DNA of 64,000 nt from Mycobacterium sp. Aquia_213 (GCF_026625985.1 NZ_CP113116.1:2728001-2792000); one strand, 5' to 3'. Shown: positions 35,250 through 44,027, counted from the stretch's first letter. The notes: generated by a model from the letters alone, not told the origin. A program made the numbers and translations.

Positions 35250-35390
35250 CGAAGTTCTCCTTGCAGTCGCGTTGCGGAGAACCATAACTCAGGCCGGCGA
35301 GCCTCAGAACAAGATCAGCGGCGCGACGTCGTGGATTGTCTCAAGCGCCGCGGTTCGTGGATATTGCTCAGCCGAGGGGCCAAGTCGACA

Positions 35391-35780
35391 TCAGTTGCCG
35401 CCACAGATGTTGCCGATGCAGCCACCGCCGCCGCCGGGTCCGCCGCCGCCACCACCGACGCCCGGGATGCCGCCGCTACCGCCGCCGGGCCCGCCACCAC
35501 CGGTGGGACCGCCGGGGACGGTGCCGCCTCCGCCGCCCGGTCCACCACCCCCGGTCGGGCCGCCCGGGACGGTGCCACCGCCGCCGCCCGGCCCGCCGCT
35601 GCCGGTCGGGCTACCGGTATCCGGGGCCGTCGAGGGCGCAACGCTGGACGTCGTGGTGGTTGTGGTCGTCGTGGTGCTGCTGCTAGGAGCCTTGTTGCCG
35701 CCGCCGCCACAGCCAACCGTCAGAACGAGCATGGCCGCTCCGCCGAAAACCGCAACTGCCGTCCGAGCTTGCGTTCTCAT
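35391..35780 (-). CDS. Gly-rich repeat lipoprotein with C-terminal cysteines
   Basis: A 129-residue protein starting MRTQARTAVAVFGG with a strong GGGAGGGGAG site. The signal peptide ends in a lipobox LTVGC, so it is probably a lipoprotein. After a Ser/Thr stretch with nine Thr in a row, it has imperfect copies of a 17-residue unit built on TVPGGPTGGGGPGGG, and ends GCIGNICGGN. The Gly/Pro repeats imply an extended, flexible chain. No enzyme domain is seen. Function is unknown. The Cys-x4-Cys tail recalls the tail of the next gene upstream. Confidence 0.7.
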   Translation of the reverse strand: MRTQARTAVAVFGGAAMLVLTVGCGGGGNKAPSSSTTTTTTTTTSSVAPSTAPDTGSPTGSGGPGGGGGTVPGGPTGGGGPGGGGGTVPGGPTGGGGPGGGSGGIPGVGGGGGGPGGGGGCIGNICGGN

Positions 35781-35869
35781 CAGACTCCCCTCCCGAAACT
35801 CCTGTGAACTCTGTCGTTCGTACCCGCTGGTGTGTGCCGCCAACCGCACGAATAGGGGTGGACATGCCA

Positions 35870-35899
35870 GTGGCCCATCTCGTAGGCGAGATGGGCCAC
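35870..35899 (-). terminator. Hairpin terminator after the small secreted protein gene
   Basis: A perfect 13-base stem (GTGGCCCATCTCG with CGAGATGGGCCAC) and a four-base loop begins 27 bases past the stop of the gene at 35926. No T-tract follows, as is common for mycobacterial hairpin terminators. It separates this gene from the Gly-rich lipoprotein gene. Confidence 0.65.
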
Positions 35900-35925
35900 C
35901 GGTTGCTTGGATGCGGGTTTGGCGC

Positions 35926-36147
35926 CTAGCCGCAGTTCAGGCCCGAGATGCAGGCGGTGAGGACGGCCTTGTGCACGCCGTTAGCCGACACGTTCGGAGT
36001 CGCGGGCGCGACGTTCGACGAAACGTGGGTGGGAGCGGGGGGCGGGGGTGCGACTTCGCTGGGGCTGATGCCGCCGAGTCCGACGATGAAAGCAACTGCA
36101 CCCGCCGCACCGAAGGTCGTGATCGTCATCTTGGTCTGAGACTTCAT
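35926..36147 (-). CDS. Small secreted protein with C-terminal Cys pair
   Basis: A 73-residue protein starting MKSQTKMTITTFGAAG at 36147 after GAAAGGACAC. A Sec-type signal or anchor occupies residues 8-28. The mature part is short, Pro-rich (APPPPAP) and ends ACISGLNCG with two cysteines that could form a disulfide. It has its own AT-rich upstream region and a strong hairpin downstream, so it is likely a separate, well-expressed transcript. It is not a known family to me; the size and tail suggest a secreted peptide-like protein. Confidence 0.65.
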   Translation of the reverse strand: MKSQTKMTITTFGAAGAVAFIVGLGGISPSEVAPPPPAPTHVSSNVAPATPNVSANGVHKAVLTACISGLNCG

Positions 36148-36194
36148 TGGAGTGTCCTTTCGCCGTTCTGCCAGGTCTGCTGCACGTCTGTACA

Positions 36195-36213
36195 ATAGGT
36201 AATGTACACCTAT
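36195..36213. promoter_or_regulatory. Inverted repeat upstream of the small secreted protein gene
   Basis: ATAGGT and ACCTAT form a six-base inverted repeat around AATGTAC, within an AT-rich stretch that also has GTACA twice. It lies 48-66 bases before the ATG at 36147 and could be an operator or part of the promoter. Confidence 0.35.
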
Positions 36214-36398
36214 GCAACTATTGCCGGAAGGGAAAGTGGCCGGTGTGATCGCTTTCACGTTTTGAGTCGGGTGCGACGCGCGGGACAGCACGATGACTGC
36301 CGTCGTCCGGCAAGAAAAGAGATCGCGGCACGCCGACCCGCGGCATCGCGAAATACTAAGCCCGCCAATGAGTTTCGCGGACTTCTAGGACTAGATGG

Positions 36399-38687
36399 CT
36401 AGTCGTCCTTGGTGATCAGCTTCCGCAGCGCCACCCGATCGGGCTTGAGCAGCTCGGCGATACGCGGCTTGTTCACCTCGGCAACAATGATCTCGCCGAC
36501 CTCCGGGTAGACCTCGCTGAAGATGCCGTGGGACTTCATCTTCTCGGTCTGATAGAGGTTGTCCTCGGTCGGTGTCACGTAGTAGACCGCGTCGGCCTTG
36601 AAGCGGTTCACCAGCCAGAGGTGGATCAAGGTCATCAGCCGCTTCTGCCGCAGCTTCTCGGCGAAGGTGTTCTGGTCGCGCACCTGCAGGATGCTGCGGC
36701 CGTGCCGGTCCTTGATCGGATCGACGATCACATTGGCCAGCTGCTCATCGTCGTTGCCGAGGATCCCGAGTTCGAGCACGTCCGATCCGGCGCGGCGCGG
36801 CCGCAGCGTCACACGGAGCTTTTCGTCCAGCTGGTAGTGCTCGCTCCACAGCGCCAGCCACTCCTCCAGCAGCTTCTTCGGCACCTCGGTCTGGACCAGG
36901 TGCTGGTGCTGGGTCGAGCCCTTGCCCATTGCCTTCGTGGTCGCGGTGCGGCCCGACGAGGCGGCCAGCGCGGCGTCGCTGCGCGGCCCGCCGACCAGCG
37001 TCTGCGGCGTCCGGTACGGCGATTCGACCAGGCGCATCTTGCGCTGCAAACGAGCCAGCGCCAGCATGCCGTCCTGTCGGAGGTTGGTCGCGAACTCCTC
37101 GGCGGCGACGCCGTCGATCTGGTGTCCGCCGTAGGTGATGAAGTTGAAGACGAAGCCCATCTTGCCGAGCTCCACCGGGAACTGCTTCATCTCTTCGTCG
37201 GTCATGCCGGTGGTGTCCCAGTTGAACGACGGCGACAGGTTGTAGGCCAGCATCTGGTCGGGGAATTCGGCGTGGATCGCGTCGGCGAACTGTTTGGCGT
37301 CGGCCAGATCCGCGGTCTTCGTTTCCATCCAGAGGATGTCGGCGAACGGCGCGGCCGCCAGCGACTTCGCGATCGCATACGGGATGCCGCCGCGGACCTG
37401 GTAATAGCCCTCCGGGGTCCTCGCAAGTTCCGGGCTCCATTGCGCGTCGGCGCCCAACTCCCGCGCCTTCTCCCGGGCCGCGTAGTGCGACGTCCGCGCG
37501 GCGAACCGGCGCCACTCGTCGGGGCTCATGCTCGCCGGCTCGCCTTCGCTTTCGCCGAACGCCAGCACTTCGGCCACGGCATCGCTGTAGGTCATCAGGC
37601 CGGCGTCGTCCTCCCAGGCGGCCACGAACCGCGACTCGACCTGGTCGAACAGGTCGTCGATCGAGCCCTGTCCGTTCTCCCGCCACTGGGTGACACCTTC
37701 GGAGACCAGGGCGAAGATCCCTTGCCGCTCCAGCCACGCGTTGGCGATGCCGTACTCGCCGTCGGCGAGGGCATAGAGGAGATGACCGTTGAGCTCCTTG
37801 ACACCCAGCTCGTAGAAACGGCGCATCAGCGCGAGGAAACAGCCCTTGTACGACGGGATGTCCAAGTTGGTGGCCCCGAGCAGGAACGCCTGGTCGCGTT
37901 CATCGGAGTTGCTGTCGATCAGGTTGGCCGCCTCGGCGTCGGTGCGCGCGACGATGATGCCCGGCACCCGCATCACGTCGAGCTGGAATCGGGCGGCGTT
38001 GAGGCGCTTGATCTGTTCGTCGGATGGCACCAGAACCTTGCCGCCCTGATGACCGCACTTCTTGGTACCCGGACGCTGGTCTTCGATGTGGTAGCCGGGA
38101 ACGCCGACCTCCACGAACCGGCGGACCAGGTTGCGCACGTGCGGATCCCCGCCGTGGCCGGTATCGGCATCGGCGATGATGAACGGGCGGAAGTCGTACT
38201 CCTTGGCCGTCGCGCGTTGCTGCTCGCTCATCTGGCGCCGCTGGAACTGCTGGTTGCGGTCCGCGGTCAGCAGCGCGCGCACCAGCACCGCGGCATCTTC
38301 GGGCACCTGGCTCAGCGGGTAGCTCGCCAGGTCCGGCCCCGGGTCTTCGGTGGTGGACCCCTTGGCGGAGGTAGCCCAGCCGCCGAGGTAGATGCCCTCG
38401 ATGCCCATTCGCTTCATACTCACCGCCTGCCCCGGTGAGTACGGACCGAAGGTCGTGATGCTCTTCTTCGCCGCGAAAAGCTCGCGCAGGCGGGGATAAA
38501 AGGCCGTCGCCGCCTCGCGGGCCACGGTGTAGTCGGTCGGTATCGTGCCGCGTTGCTCTACTACCTGGCGGGCCGTATAGAGGCGAATCTTCCCGGTGAA
38601 GCGTGGGTCGTCGAAGTATCGCTGCGTGGCGGCGACGTCTTCGTCGAACGGTGCGGGGACCTCAGTGTCCGCGTCGATGATGGCCAT
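36399..38687 (-). CDS. aceA: Isocitrate lyase 2 (AceA), full length
   Basis: A 762-residue ICL2-type isocitrate lyase. It has the lyase signature KKCGHQGGK with catalytic Cys211, FIIADADTGHGGDPH for metal binding and NLSPSFNWDTTGM. The long insert and C-terminal domain (about 600-762) set ICL2 apart from the 428-residue ICL1. It splits isocitrate, and usually methylisocitrate, into succinate and glyoxylate or pyruvate. It feeds the glyoxylate shunt during growth on fatty acids. In M. tuberculosis H37Rv the gene is split into aceAa and aceAb; here it is one intact frame. Confidence 0.95.
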   Translation of the reverse strand: MAIIDADTEVPAPFDEDVAATQRYFDDPRFTGKIRLYTARQVVEQRGTIPTDYTVAREAATAFYPRLRELFAAKKSITTFGPYSPGQAVSMKRMGIEGIYLGGWATSAKGSTTEDPGPDLASYPLSQVPEDAAVLVRALLTADRNQQFQRRQMSEQQRATAKEYDFRPFIIADADTGHGGDPHVRNLVRRFVEVGVPGYHIEDQRPGTKKCGHQGGKVLVPSDEQIKRLNAARFQLDVMRVPGIIVARTDAEAANLIDSNSDERDQAFLLGATNLDIPSYKGCFLALMRRFYELGVKELNGHLLYALADGEYGIANAWLERQGIFALVSEGVTQWRENGQGSIDDLFDQVESRFVAAWEDDAGLMTYSDAVAEVLAFGESEGEPASMSPDEWRRFAARTSHYAAREKARELGADAQWSPELARTPEGYYQVRGGIPYAIAKSLAAAPFADILWMETKTADLADAKQFADAIHAEFPDQMLAYNLSPSFNWDTTGMTDEEMKQFPVELGKMGFVFNFITYGGHQIDGVAAEEFATNLRQDGMLALARLQRKMRLVESPYRTPQTLVGGPRSDAALAASSGRTATTKAMGKGSTQHQHLVQTEVPKKLLEEWLALWSEHYQLDEKLRVTLRPRRAGSDVLELGILGNDDEQLANVIVDPIKDRHGRSILQVRDQNTFAEKLRQKRLMTLIHLWLVNRFKADAVYYVTPTEDNLYQTEKMKSHGIFSEVYPEVGEIIVAEVNKPRIAELLKPDRVALRKLITKDD

Positions 38688-39000
38688 TGCTTTACGCTCC
38701 CCTTCCAGCGCGATTCCGCTGCACGTGAGTCTAGCCCCGGACCCGATATTTCAATCATGAGTAATTGACCGGGCGCCGAGCCGGGCCAAATCTGTTGCCA
38801 CACGGTGTACTCCGGGCGCCTGCGGCCAGCGCGGTGGCTGCTTGGGCCCGCCTAAGCGATTGCGGTGCAATGCTTTTCGACAGATTTCGGGTGCCGGCGG
38901 TCCGGCGGACGGCCGTCAGGTGCCTACGCAGCAAACTGCATAGACGGGTAGATGTAAAGAAACCCAGCCTAGCCAGCAAACTTCGAGTAAGGTCGGTCCG
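38688..39000. promoter_or_regulatory. Divergent intergenic region between aceA and the Rv1914c-like gene
   Basis: This 313-base region carries both promoters. On the minus strand GGAAGGGGAG sits before the aceA ATG. On the plus strand TAAGGT (38988-38993) lies seven bases before the GTG at 39001 and looks like a leaderless -10. No palindrome longer than six bases stood out. No gene is supported. Confidence 0.5.
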
Positions 39001-39375
39001 GTGCAGACGGAATTGCGGTACGAGCGTTGGTATGTGCTGTTATCCACTCCGCTGGGGCTTGGGCCCAACACCAGCGAGGTGCGGGTCGAAGACGGGATTC
39101 TTCACGTGAAGATGGGTTGGGCGTTCGATGCCCATATCCCGATCGCGTCAATCAAAAGTGCCGAAGCGTCCGACGAGCGCACGTTCACCGCGGGCGTGCA
39201 TTACTCGAGCGGTCGCTGGCTGGTCAACGGTTCTGGAAAAGGACTGGTGGCTTTGACGATAGAGCCGCCGGTCCAGGCGAAAGTCCCGCTGAGGACGGCG
39301 GCGCTGCGCTCGTTGGTGCTCAGCGTGACCGATCCGGAGGCGCTGATCGCCGCGTGCACAGTCGCGACCGCCTAG
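39001..39375 (+). CDS. Conserved hypothetical protein, Rv1914c-like
   Basis: A 124-residue protein without signal peptide or membrane segment. It is mostly strand-forming, ending with VALTIEPPVQAKVPLRTAAL and VLSVTDPEALIAAC; this strand plus terminal helix resembles bacterial PH-like domains. It starts with a GTG that looks leaderless. It overlaps the convergent MBL gene by four bases. Function is unknown. Confidence 0.68.
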   Translation: MQTELRYERWYVLLSTPLGLGPNTSEVRVEDGILHVKMGWAFDAHIPIASIKSAEASDERTFTAGVHYSSGRWLVNGSGKGLVALTIEPPVQAKVPLRTAALRSLVLSVTDPEALIAACTVATA

Positions 39376-40091
39376 CTTGAACGTTGTTGTAACCAAGCCC
39401 GCTGGCGGCGGATGAACTCCGCGTCGACGATCTTCCCGTGACCCGGGACGTAGATCGTTTCTCGCCCACCGATCGCCCCCACCCGATCAAGCGTTGCCGG
39501 CCAGGCCACCAGATCGGAGTCGGCATCGATCCACGGGTCGGCGGACTCTTCGACGAGGTCACCGGTGAACACCACCTCGCGGTGATCGTGATCGTCCAGC
39601 CCCGGCACCACCACGATCAGGTCCGACGTGGTGTGGCCGCGACCCGGGTGAGTGACCCGCACATCGCGGTCGCCCAGGTCGATAGTGGCGTCATAGAGGC
39701 CGTGCTGCGGCGGCCGCAACGCCGCGATTGCCCGGTCGATCTCGGCGGCGTCGGCACCATAACTCAGGGCATGGGCGCGAATCCGGTCGTGGGCCGACGA
39801 CAGGTAGTCGACAACTTCCGGCGCGCAGTAGATGTCGGCGTCCGTGAAGAATGCGGAACCCAGAACGTGGTCGAAATGCTTGTGCGTCAGCACAATATGG
39901 GTGACCGGGCCCCCGGTGAGCTCTCGGACGTCCTCGTCGATCGCGGCCGCCTCGGTCATCGTGGTGCCACTATCGACAAGTAAGGCGCCAGCACGTCCGC
40001 GCACCAGCCCGACGGTGACGTCGCAGAACGCAAGCCGGCAGCGGTGCACGCTGGGGGTCAGTCGTTCCCAGGCGAAGCGCACAGAAGGCAA
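39372..40091 (-). CDS. Metallo-beta-lactamase-fold hydrolase, Rv1913-like
   Basis: A 239-residue MBL-fold protein. The zinc motif HxHxDH is present as THKHFDH (His70, His72, Asp74, His75), with later ligands in PGRGHTTSDL and VFTGDLVEE, and a C-terminal VPGHGKIVD. Such enzymes are hydrolases of thioesters, lactones or similar. No signal peptide is seen, so it is cytosolic. It is divergent from the ArsR operon with about 60 bases between them. Confidence 0.85.
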   Translation of the reverse strand: MPSVRFAWERLTPSVHRCRLAFCDVTVGLVRGRAGALLVDSGTTMTEAAAIDEDVRELTGGPVTHIVLTHKHFDHVLGSAFFTDADIYCAPEVVDYLSSAHDRIRAHALSYGADAAEIDRAIAALRPPQHGLYDATIDLGDRDVRVTHPGRGHTTSDLIVVVPGLDDHDHREVVFTGDLVEESADPWIDADSDLVAWPATLDRVGAIGGRETIYVPGHGKIVDAEFIRRQRAWLQQRSS

Positions 40092-40116
40092 TTTAGCGCG
40101 CGTGCGGATGAGGCGG

Positions 40117-40146
40117 TTGACGTGTCGGGAATTTCCGACATATAGT
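40117..40146 (+). promoter_or_regulatory. Leaderless ArsR promoter with embedded operator
   Basis: The -35 TTGACG (40117-40122) and -10 TATAGT (40141-40146) are 18 bases apart. That spacer is the near-perfect palindrome TGTCGGGAATTTCCGACA. An ArsR repressor bound there would block polymerase directly. The -10 lies seven bases before a GTG at 40154, so the message is probably leaderless. Confidence 0.65.
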
Positions 40147-40153
40147 GCCGAGC

Positions 40154-40468
40154 GTGGCGACTCCGGATCGCGTCTTTCTCGCCCTGGCGAACCCGGTGCG
40201 ACGCGAGCTATTGGAGATTCTGACGCGGCAGCAACTTTCCGCGGGCGAACTCAGCGACCGGTTCGAACTCAGTCGCCCCGCGGTCGCCGAGCATCTCAAG
40301 GTGCTCCGCGACGCCGGGCTGGTCGCCGACGAACCGCAAGGCCGCCGCCGCATCTACCGCCTCACCGCGGAGCCGCTCGCCGAGCTCGGCGAGTGGCTGC
40401 ATCCCTTCGAGAAGTTCTGGCGCGGACGGCTGGCCGCGCTCGCCGACGCGGCAGAGGAGCTGGAATGA
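40154..40468 (+). CDS. ArsR-family repressor
   Basis: A 104-residue winged helix-turn-helix protein. LALANPVRRELLEIL, LSAGELSDRF, LSRPAVAEHLKVLRDAGLV and RRRIYRLTAEPLAEL are typical of ArsR/SmtB proteins. There is no metal-binding Cys motif, so it probably senses something else. The GTG at 40154 is preferred over the GTG at 40145 because it falls at the predicted transcription start. ArsR plus SRPBCC pairs are common, and the next gene overlaps the stop as ATGA. Confidence 0.85.
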   Translation: MATPDRVFLALANPVRRELLEILTRQQLSAGELSDRFELSRPAVAEHLKVLRDAGLVADEPQGRRRIYRLTAEPLAELGEWLHPFEKFWRGRLAALADAAEELE

Positions 40469-40875
40469 ACCAGACGACATCACCCGCGACCATCAGGGTC
40501 GAGCAATTCGTGGCCGCGCCGCCGGAGAAGGTCTGGCGATTGCTGACCGAACCCGATCTGCTGCGGCTCTGGTGGGCCGACGGTCAGGTGGCGGCGGTCG
40601 TCGGCCACCAATTCACCCTCGACATGCCCGGCTACGGCAAGCAACCCTGCAAGGTGCTCGAGGTCGACGCACCGCGCCGTTTCGTCTACACGTTCACCTC
40701 CGCGTGGACGCTGCGCTGGCGCCTGGAACCCGAGGGCACCGGCACCCGAGTGTTCTTGGAGCACAGTGGGTTTGACCTGAACGACACGAGGATGGCGGCG
40801 GCCTTCGACCGCATGGGACCCGGGTGGCGCGACGTCATCCTCCCCCGCCTCGCCGAATCCGCCACACCGGCGTAG
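40465..40875 (+). CDS. AHSA1/SRPBCC-domain protein
   Basis: A 136-residue AHSA1-type SRPBCC protein, with IRVEQFVAAPPEKVWRLLTE, LRLWWADG, FTLDMPGYGK and a C-terminal GWRDVILPRL. It binds hydrophobic ligands and is usually encoded with an ArsR regulator, as here, where the start overlaps the ArsR stop by four bases. It probably acts with the repressor in a small-molecule response, but the ligand is unknown. Confidence 0.84.
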   Translation: MNQTTSPATIRVEQFVAAPPEKVWRLLTEPDLLRLWWADGQVAAVVGHQFTLDMPGYGKQPCKVLEVDAPRRFVYTFTSAWTLRWRLEPEGTGTRVFLEHSGFDLNDTRMAAAFDRMGPGWRDVILPRLAESATPA

Positions 40876-40887
40876 GGAAGGATCGCG

Positions 40888-41892
40888 ATGCGCGCAGTCG
40901 TCATCACCAAGCACGGGGATCCATCGGTCTTGCAGGTGCAGCAGCGCCCGTACCCACCCGCGCCGGGGCCGGGCCAGCTGCAGGTCGCGGTACGTGCGGC
41001 GGGGGTGAATTTCGCCGATCACCTCGCTCGGGTCGGGCTGTATCCCGACGCGCCGAAACTTCCGGCGGTCGTCGGTTACGAAGTCGCCGGCATCGTCGCT
41101 GCCGTCGGCGACGACGTCGACCCCGGCCGCGTCGGCGAACGGGTCTTGGCCGGAACACGATTCGGCGGCTACGCCGAAACCGTCAACGTGGCCGCCACCG
41201 ATTCCGTGGTCCTGCCCGACACGCTGAGCTTCGAGCAGGGCGCTGCCGTCCCGGTCAACTACGCAACCGCCTGGGCTGCGCTACACGGCTACGGTTCACT
41301 GCGCCGTGGCGAGCGGGTGTTGATTCACGCCGCGGCCGGAGGCGTTGGGACGGCGGCCATCCAGTTCGCCAAGGCAGCCGGTGCCGAGGTCCATGGCACT
41401 GCGTCTCCGGCCAAACATCAGCGGCTCGCGGAGCTCGGCGTGGACCGTGCGATCGACTACCGCCGCGATGGCTGGTGGAAGGACGTCGGCCCCTACGACC
41501 TGATCCTCGACGCCCTGGGCGGGACGTCGCTGCGGCGGTCGTATGAGTTACTGCGGCCCGGCGGAAGGCTTGTGGGATATGGGGTTTCGTCGCTACAGGA
41601 GGGCGAGAAGCGCTCGCTGCGCCGGGCGGCCCCGCAGGTGTTGTCGATGCTGCGCGGTTTCAACCTGATGGACCAACTCTCGGCGTCGAAGGCCGTGATC
41701 GGCCTGAACATGCTGCGATTGTGGGACGATCGCGGCACGCTGGAACCATGGATCACTCCGCTGACCCAGGCCTTGCAGGACGGCACCATTACGCCGATCG
41801 TGCACGCGGCCGTCCCGTTCGACGAAGCGCCGACCGCTCACCGAATTCTGGCGGCGCGGGAGAACATCGGAAAGGTGGTCCTGGTCCCATGA
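40888..41892 (+). CDS. fadB5: Quinone-oxidoreductase-like MDR enzyme FadB5
   Basis: A 334-residue zinc-independent medium-chain dehydrogenase/reductase. NFADHLARVGLY is in the substrate site, GYEVAGIVAAVG is the hinge, and AAAGGVGTAAIQFAKAAGAE is the NADPH Rossmann motif. The cysteine zinc ligands of alcohol dehydrogenases are absent. It reduces quinones or enoyl-type double bonds with NADPH. GGGAAGGA precedes the ATG. Position and size match M. tuberculosis Rv1912c (FadB5). It overlaps the next gene as ATGA. Confidence 0.88.
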   Translation: MRAVVITKHGDPSVLQVQQRPYPPAPGPGQLQVAVRAAGVNFADHLARVGLYPDAPKLPAVVGYEVAGIVAAVGDDVDPGRVGERVLAGTRFGGYAETVNVAATDSVVLPDTLSFEQGAAVPVNYATAWAALHGYGSLRRGERVLIHAAAGGVGTAAIQFAKAAGAEVHGTASPAKHQRLAELGVDRAIDYRRDGWWKDVGPYDLILDALGGTSLRRSYELLRPGGRLVGYGVSSLQEGEKRSLRRAAPQVLSMLRGFNLMDQLSASKAVIGLNMLRLWDDRGTLEPWITPLTQALQDGTITPIVHAAVPFDEAPTAHRILAARENIGKVVLVP

Positions 41893-42413
41893 ACCTGACA
41901 CTTCGGCGTATCGCCGTCGGCGGGCTGGCGTTGGTGCTCGCGGCCGGCGGCGGTGTGGCGCACGCGGCGCCGGACTCACCGCTGACAATCAGTAGTCCGG
42001 CCTTCGCCGACGGTGCGCCGATTCCGTCGCTGTACACCTGCAAAGGGATGGACATGTCCCCACCTTTGACCTGGTCGGCGCCGTTGGGAGCGGCCCTCGT
42101 CGTCGACGATCCCGATGCGCCCGGCGGAACATACATCCACTGGATCGTGATCGGAATCGCCCCGGGTTCGGGCAGCATCGGCGACGGCGGGACTCCACGT
42201 GGAGGGGTCACTTTGCCGAACTCCAACGGCCAGGACCTGTACGGCGGGCCCTGCCCGCCGCCCGGTAGCGGAGTGCACCACTACCGGTTCACCCTGTACC
42301 AGCTTCCCAACGACTACCAGTTGCCCCGTGGACTGGCCGGCGTGCAGGCCGCCCAGACCATTGCCGGCGCCGCGACCGCGCAGGCGCAGCTGACCGGAAC
42401 GTTCAGCAGATGA
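41889..42413 (+). CDS. Secreted PEBP (YbhB/YbcL) family protein
   Basis: A 174-residue exported protein with a Sec signal peptide cut after GGVAHA. The mature domain has the PEBP features DMSPPLTWSAP, DDPDAPGGTYIHWIV and GVHHYRFTLYQLP. There is no lipobox Cys, so it is more like M. tuberculosis Rv1910c than the lipoprotein LppC (Rv1911c); only one copy is present here. PEBP proteins bind phospholipid headgroups or act as inhibitors, and the role in mycobacteria is unclear. It is the last gene of the ArsR operon. Confidence 0.83.
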   Translation: MNLTLRRIAVGGLALVLAAGGGVAHAAPDSPLTISSPAFADGAPIPSLYTCKGMDMSPPLTWSAPLGAALVVDDPDAPGGTYIHWIVIGIAPGSGSIGDGGTPRGGVTLPNSNGQDLYGGPCPPPGSGVHHYRFTLYQLPNDYQLPRGLAGVQAAQTIAGAATAQAQLTGTFSR

Positions 42414-42417
42414 TCGG

Positions 42418-43983
42418 CTATCGGTCGTCCAGAATCTGATAGGCCGCGTTGTAGCCGGGAGTGAACGTAATACCCGGGCCGCCATGGCATCCCGCGCTGC
42501 CCAGGTACAGGCCATCGATCGGAATCGGCATGTCGAGGAAGCCTTTCGGGCCGGGACGGTTGGGCCCCATCAGATCCGGGTGCAACAGACCGTGGCAGAA
42601 GTCGCCGGCGGGTGCGCCGAACATCGTGTTCATGTGGTACGGCGCGAACGTGATATGGCGGATCATGATGTCCTTGAAGTTCGGCGCGAACTTGGTGATC
42701 TTGTCGATAACACGCTGTGCCATATCGTTTTTCAGGTGGCCATGCTGGTCCCGGTCGACTTCGACGGGGAATGCATAGGCGAATGCGCTCGCCGCGTGCT
42801 TGCCGGGCGGCGCCATGGCGGGATCGTGCACCGACGGGATCTGCATTCCCATCGACGGGTTGTCCGGAACGAGGCCCCGTCGGCAGACCTCCCACTGCCG
42901 CTGCTGCTCTTCGGGTGAGCCGAAGATCCCGACCGACTGTTGCATGCCCTCCTCGTTGAGGAATTCATACGGTGGCGCGAACTCGGGCAGCCCGTCCAGC
43001 GCGAAATGAAGTTGTACGAATGAGGCGCGGTGGTCGCGCCCGGAGACCCGGGAGACCAGTTCCGCGGGAACGTGTTCGGGTGCGATGAGCTCGGTGAGAG
43101 TCACGTCGGGCGACAGATTCGACACCACGATCGGCGCCGAGATCGTCGAACCGTCCCGCAGCCGGACGCCGGACACCTTCTGATACTCGACGAGGATCTC
43201 CTCGGCCTTGGTGCGGAAGCGGAGCTCGCCGCCATGGGATACGAAAAGCTCGCGCAGGTGTTGGGTGAGCGCGCCGATGCCGCCCTTGAGCTTGGTCATC
43301 ATCGCGGTGCTGTCGTCGGGCACCGCAAGCGCGAACGCCAGGCACGCGGCACTGCCCGGGGTGTAGGGGCCGCGGTAGGTGGAGTTGACGGCCAGGAACG
43401 CCAGCATTCCGCGCATCACCGCGTGCTTGTCCTTGTCCGGCAGATAGCGGTCGATCACGTCCATCGACGCGCCGAACAGCATTTCGTGAATCGCTCGGCG
43501 CTCGGCGTCGTTGGTTGCGCAGGCGTACATTTCGTCGATCGTCTTGGGTGGCTGGCACACGTCGAAGCGGCCGAGCGCCCGTGCGGGTGCCTGGCTCCAG
43601 CCGATCAGCTCGGCCATGCCCATGACGGCTTCGACGCCGTGCTTCTCGCCTAGGTGGGTCATCAGCTGCATCGGGTCGCGATAGAAGATCATCGGCTCTT
43701 CACCGTTTTCGCCGATGTTGACCGACATCACGTCGGGCTCGATCGCGGGCAGCGTGTCGAGTCCGAGGTCTTTGGTGAGTTGACTTGCCATCGGGAACTG
43801 CACCGAGCCGGCGATCTCATAGTGGAAGCCGTCGATCAGTTCGACCGTCGCCGCCATGCCGCCCGCGTACGTATTGGCCTCCAGGCACACGGTTCGTAGG
43901 CCGGCGCGCTGCAGGATCGCCGCGGCGGTAAGCCCGTTGTGCCCGGCGCCCACCACGATTGCGTCGTATTCCGTCTTGCTCAT
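42418..43983 (-). CDS. CrtI/phytoene-desaturase-like FAD oxidoreductase
   Basis: A 521-residue flavoprotein of the carotenoid-desaturase/retinol-saturase group. It has the FAD motif IVVGAGHNGLTAAAILQRAG at residues 9-28, then LEANTYAGGMAAT and a C-terminal LYLGSAGCHGGPGITFTPGYNAA. The substrate is not shown; no crtB or other carotenoid gene is nearby. It is divergent from a TetR gene with two palindromes in the shared promoter, which suggests it is the regulated target. It begins the accessory block that has no counterpart in the M. tuberculosis order as I recall it. Confidence 0.84.
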   Translation of the reverse strand: MSKTEYDAIVVGAGHNGLTAAAILQRAGLRTVCLEANTYAGGMAATVELIDGFHYEIAGSVQFPMASQLTKDLGLDTLPAIEPDVMSVNIGENGEEPMIFYRDPMQLMTHLGEKHGVEAVMGMAELIGWSQAPARALGRFDVCQPPKTIDEMYACATNDAERRAIHEMLFGASMDVIDRYLPDKDKHAVMRGMLAFLAVNSTYRGPYTPGSAACLAFALAVPDDSTAMMTKLKGGIGALTQHLRELFVSHGGELRFRTKAEEILVEYQKVSGVRLRDGSTISAPIVVSNLSPDVTLTELIAPEHVPAELVSRVSGRDHRASFVQLHFALDGLPEFAPPYEFLNEEGMQQSVGIFGSPEEQQRQWEVCRRGLVPDNPSMGMQIPSVHDPAMAPPGKHAASAFAYAFPVEVDRDQHGHLKNDMAQRVIDKITKFAPNFKDIMIRHITFAPYHMNTMFGAPAGDFCHGLLHPDLMGPNRPGPKGFLDMPIPIDGLYLGSAGCHGGPGITFTPGYNAAYQILDDR

Positions 43984-44027
43984 AGTCCTGGCCCTGCCCT
44001 CCGTCGGTGGTCTGCGCGTGACAACAA

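Noticed and set aside
35440..35640. CCG/GCC-rich DNA repeats
   Set aside because: They encode the Gly/Pro repeats of the lipoprotein and are not an independent element.
36528..38438. Plus-strand frame of 636 codons opposite isocitrate lyase
   Set aside because: Same reason: codon-bias shadow of a conserved enzyme.
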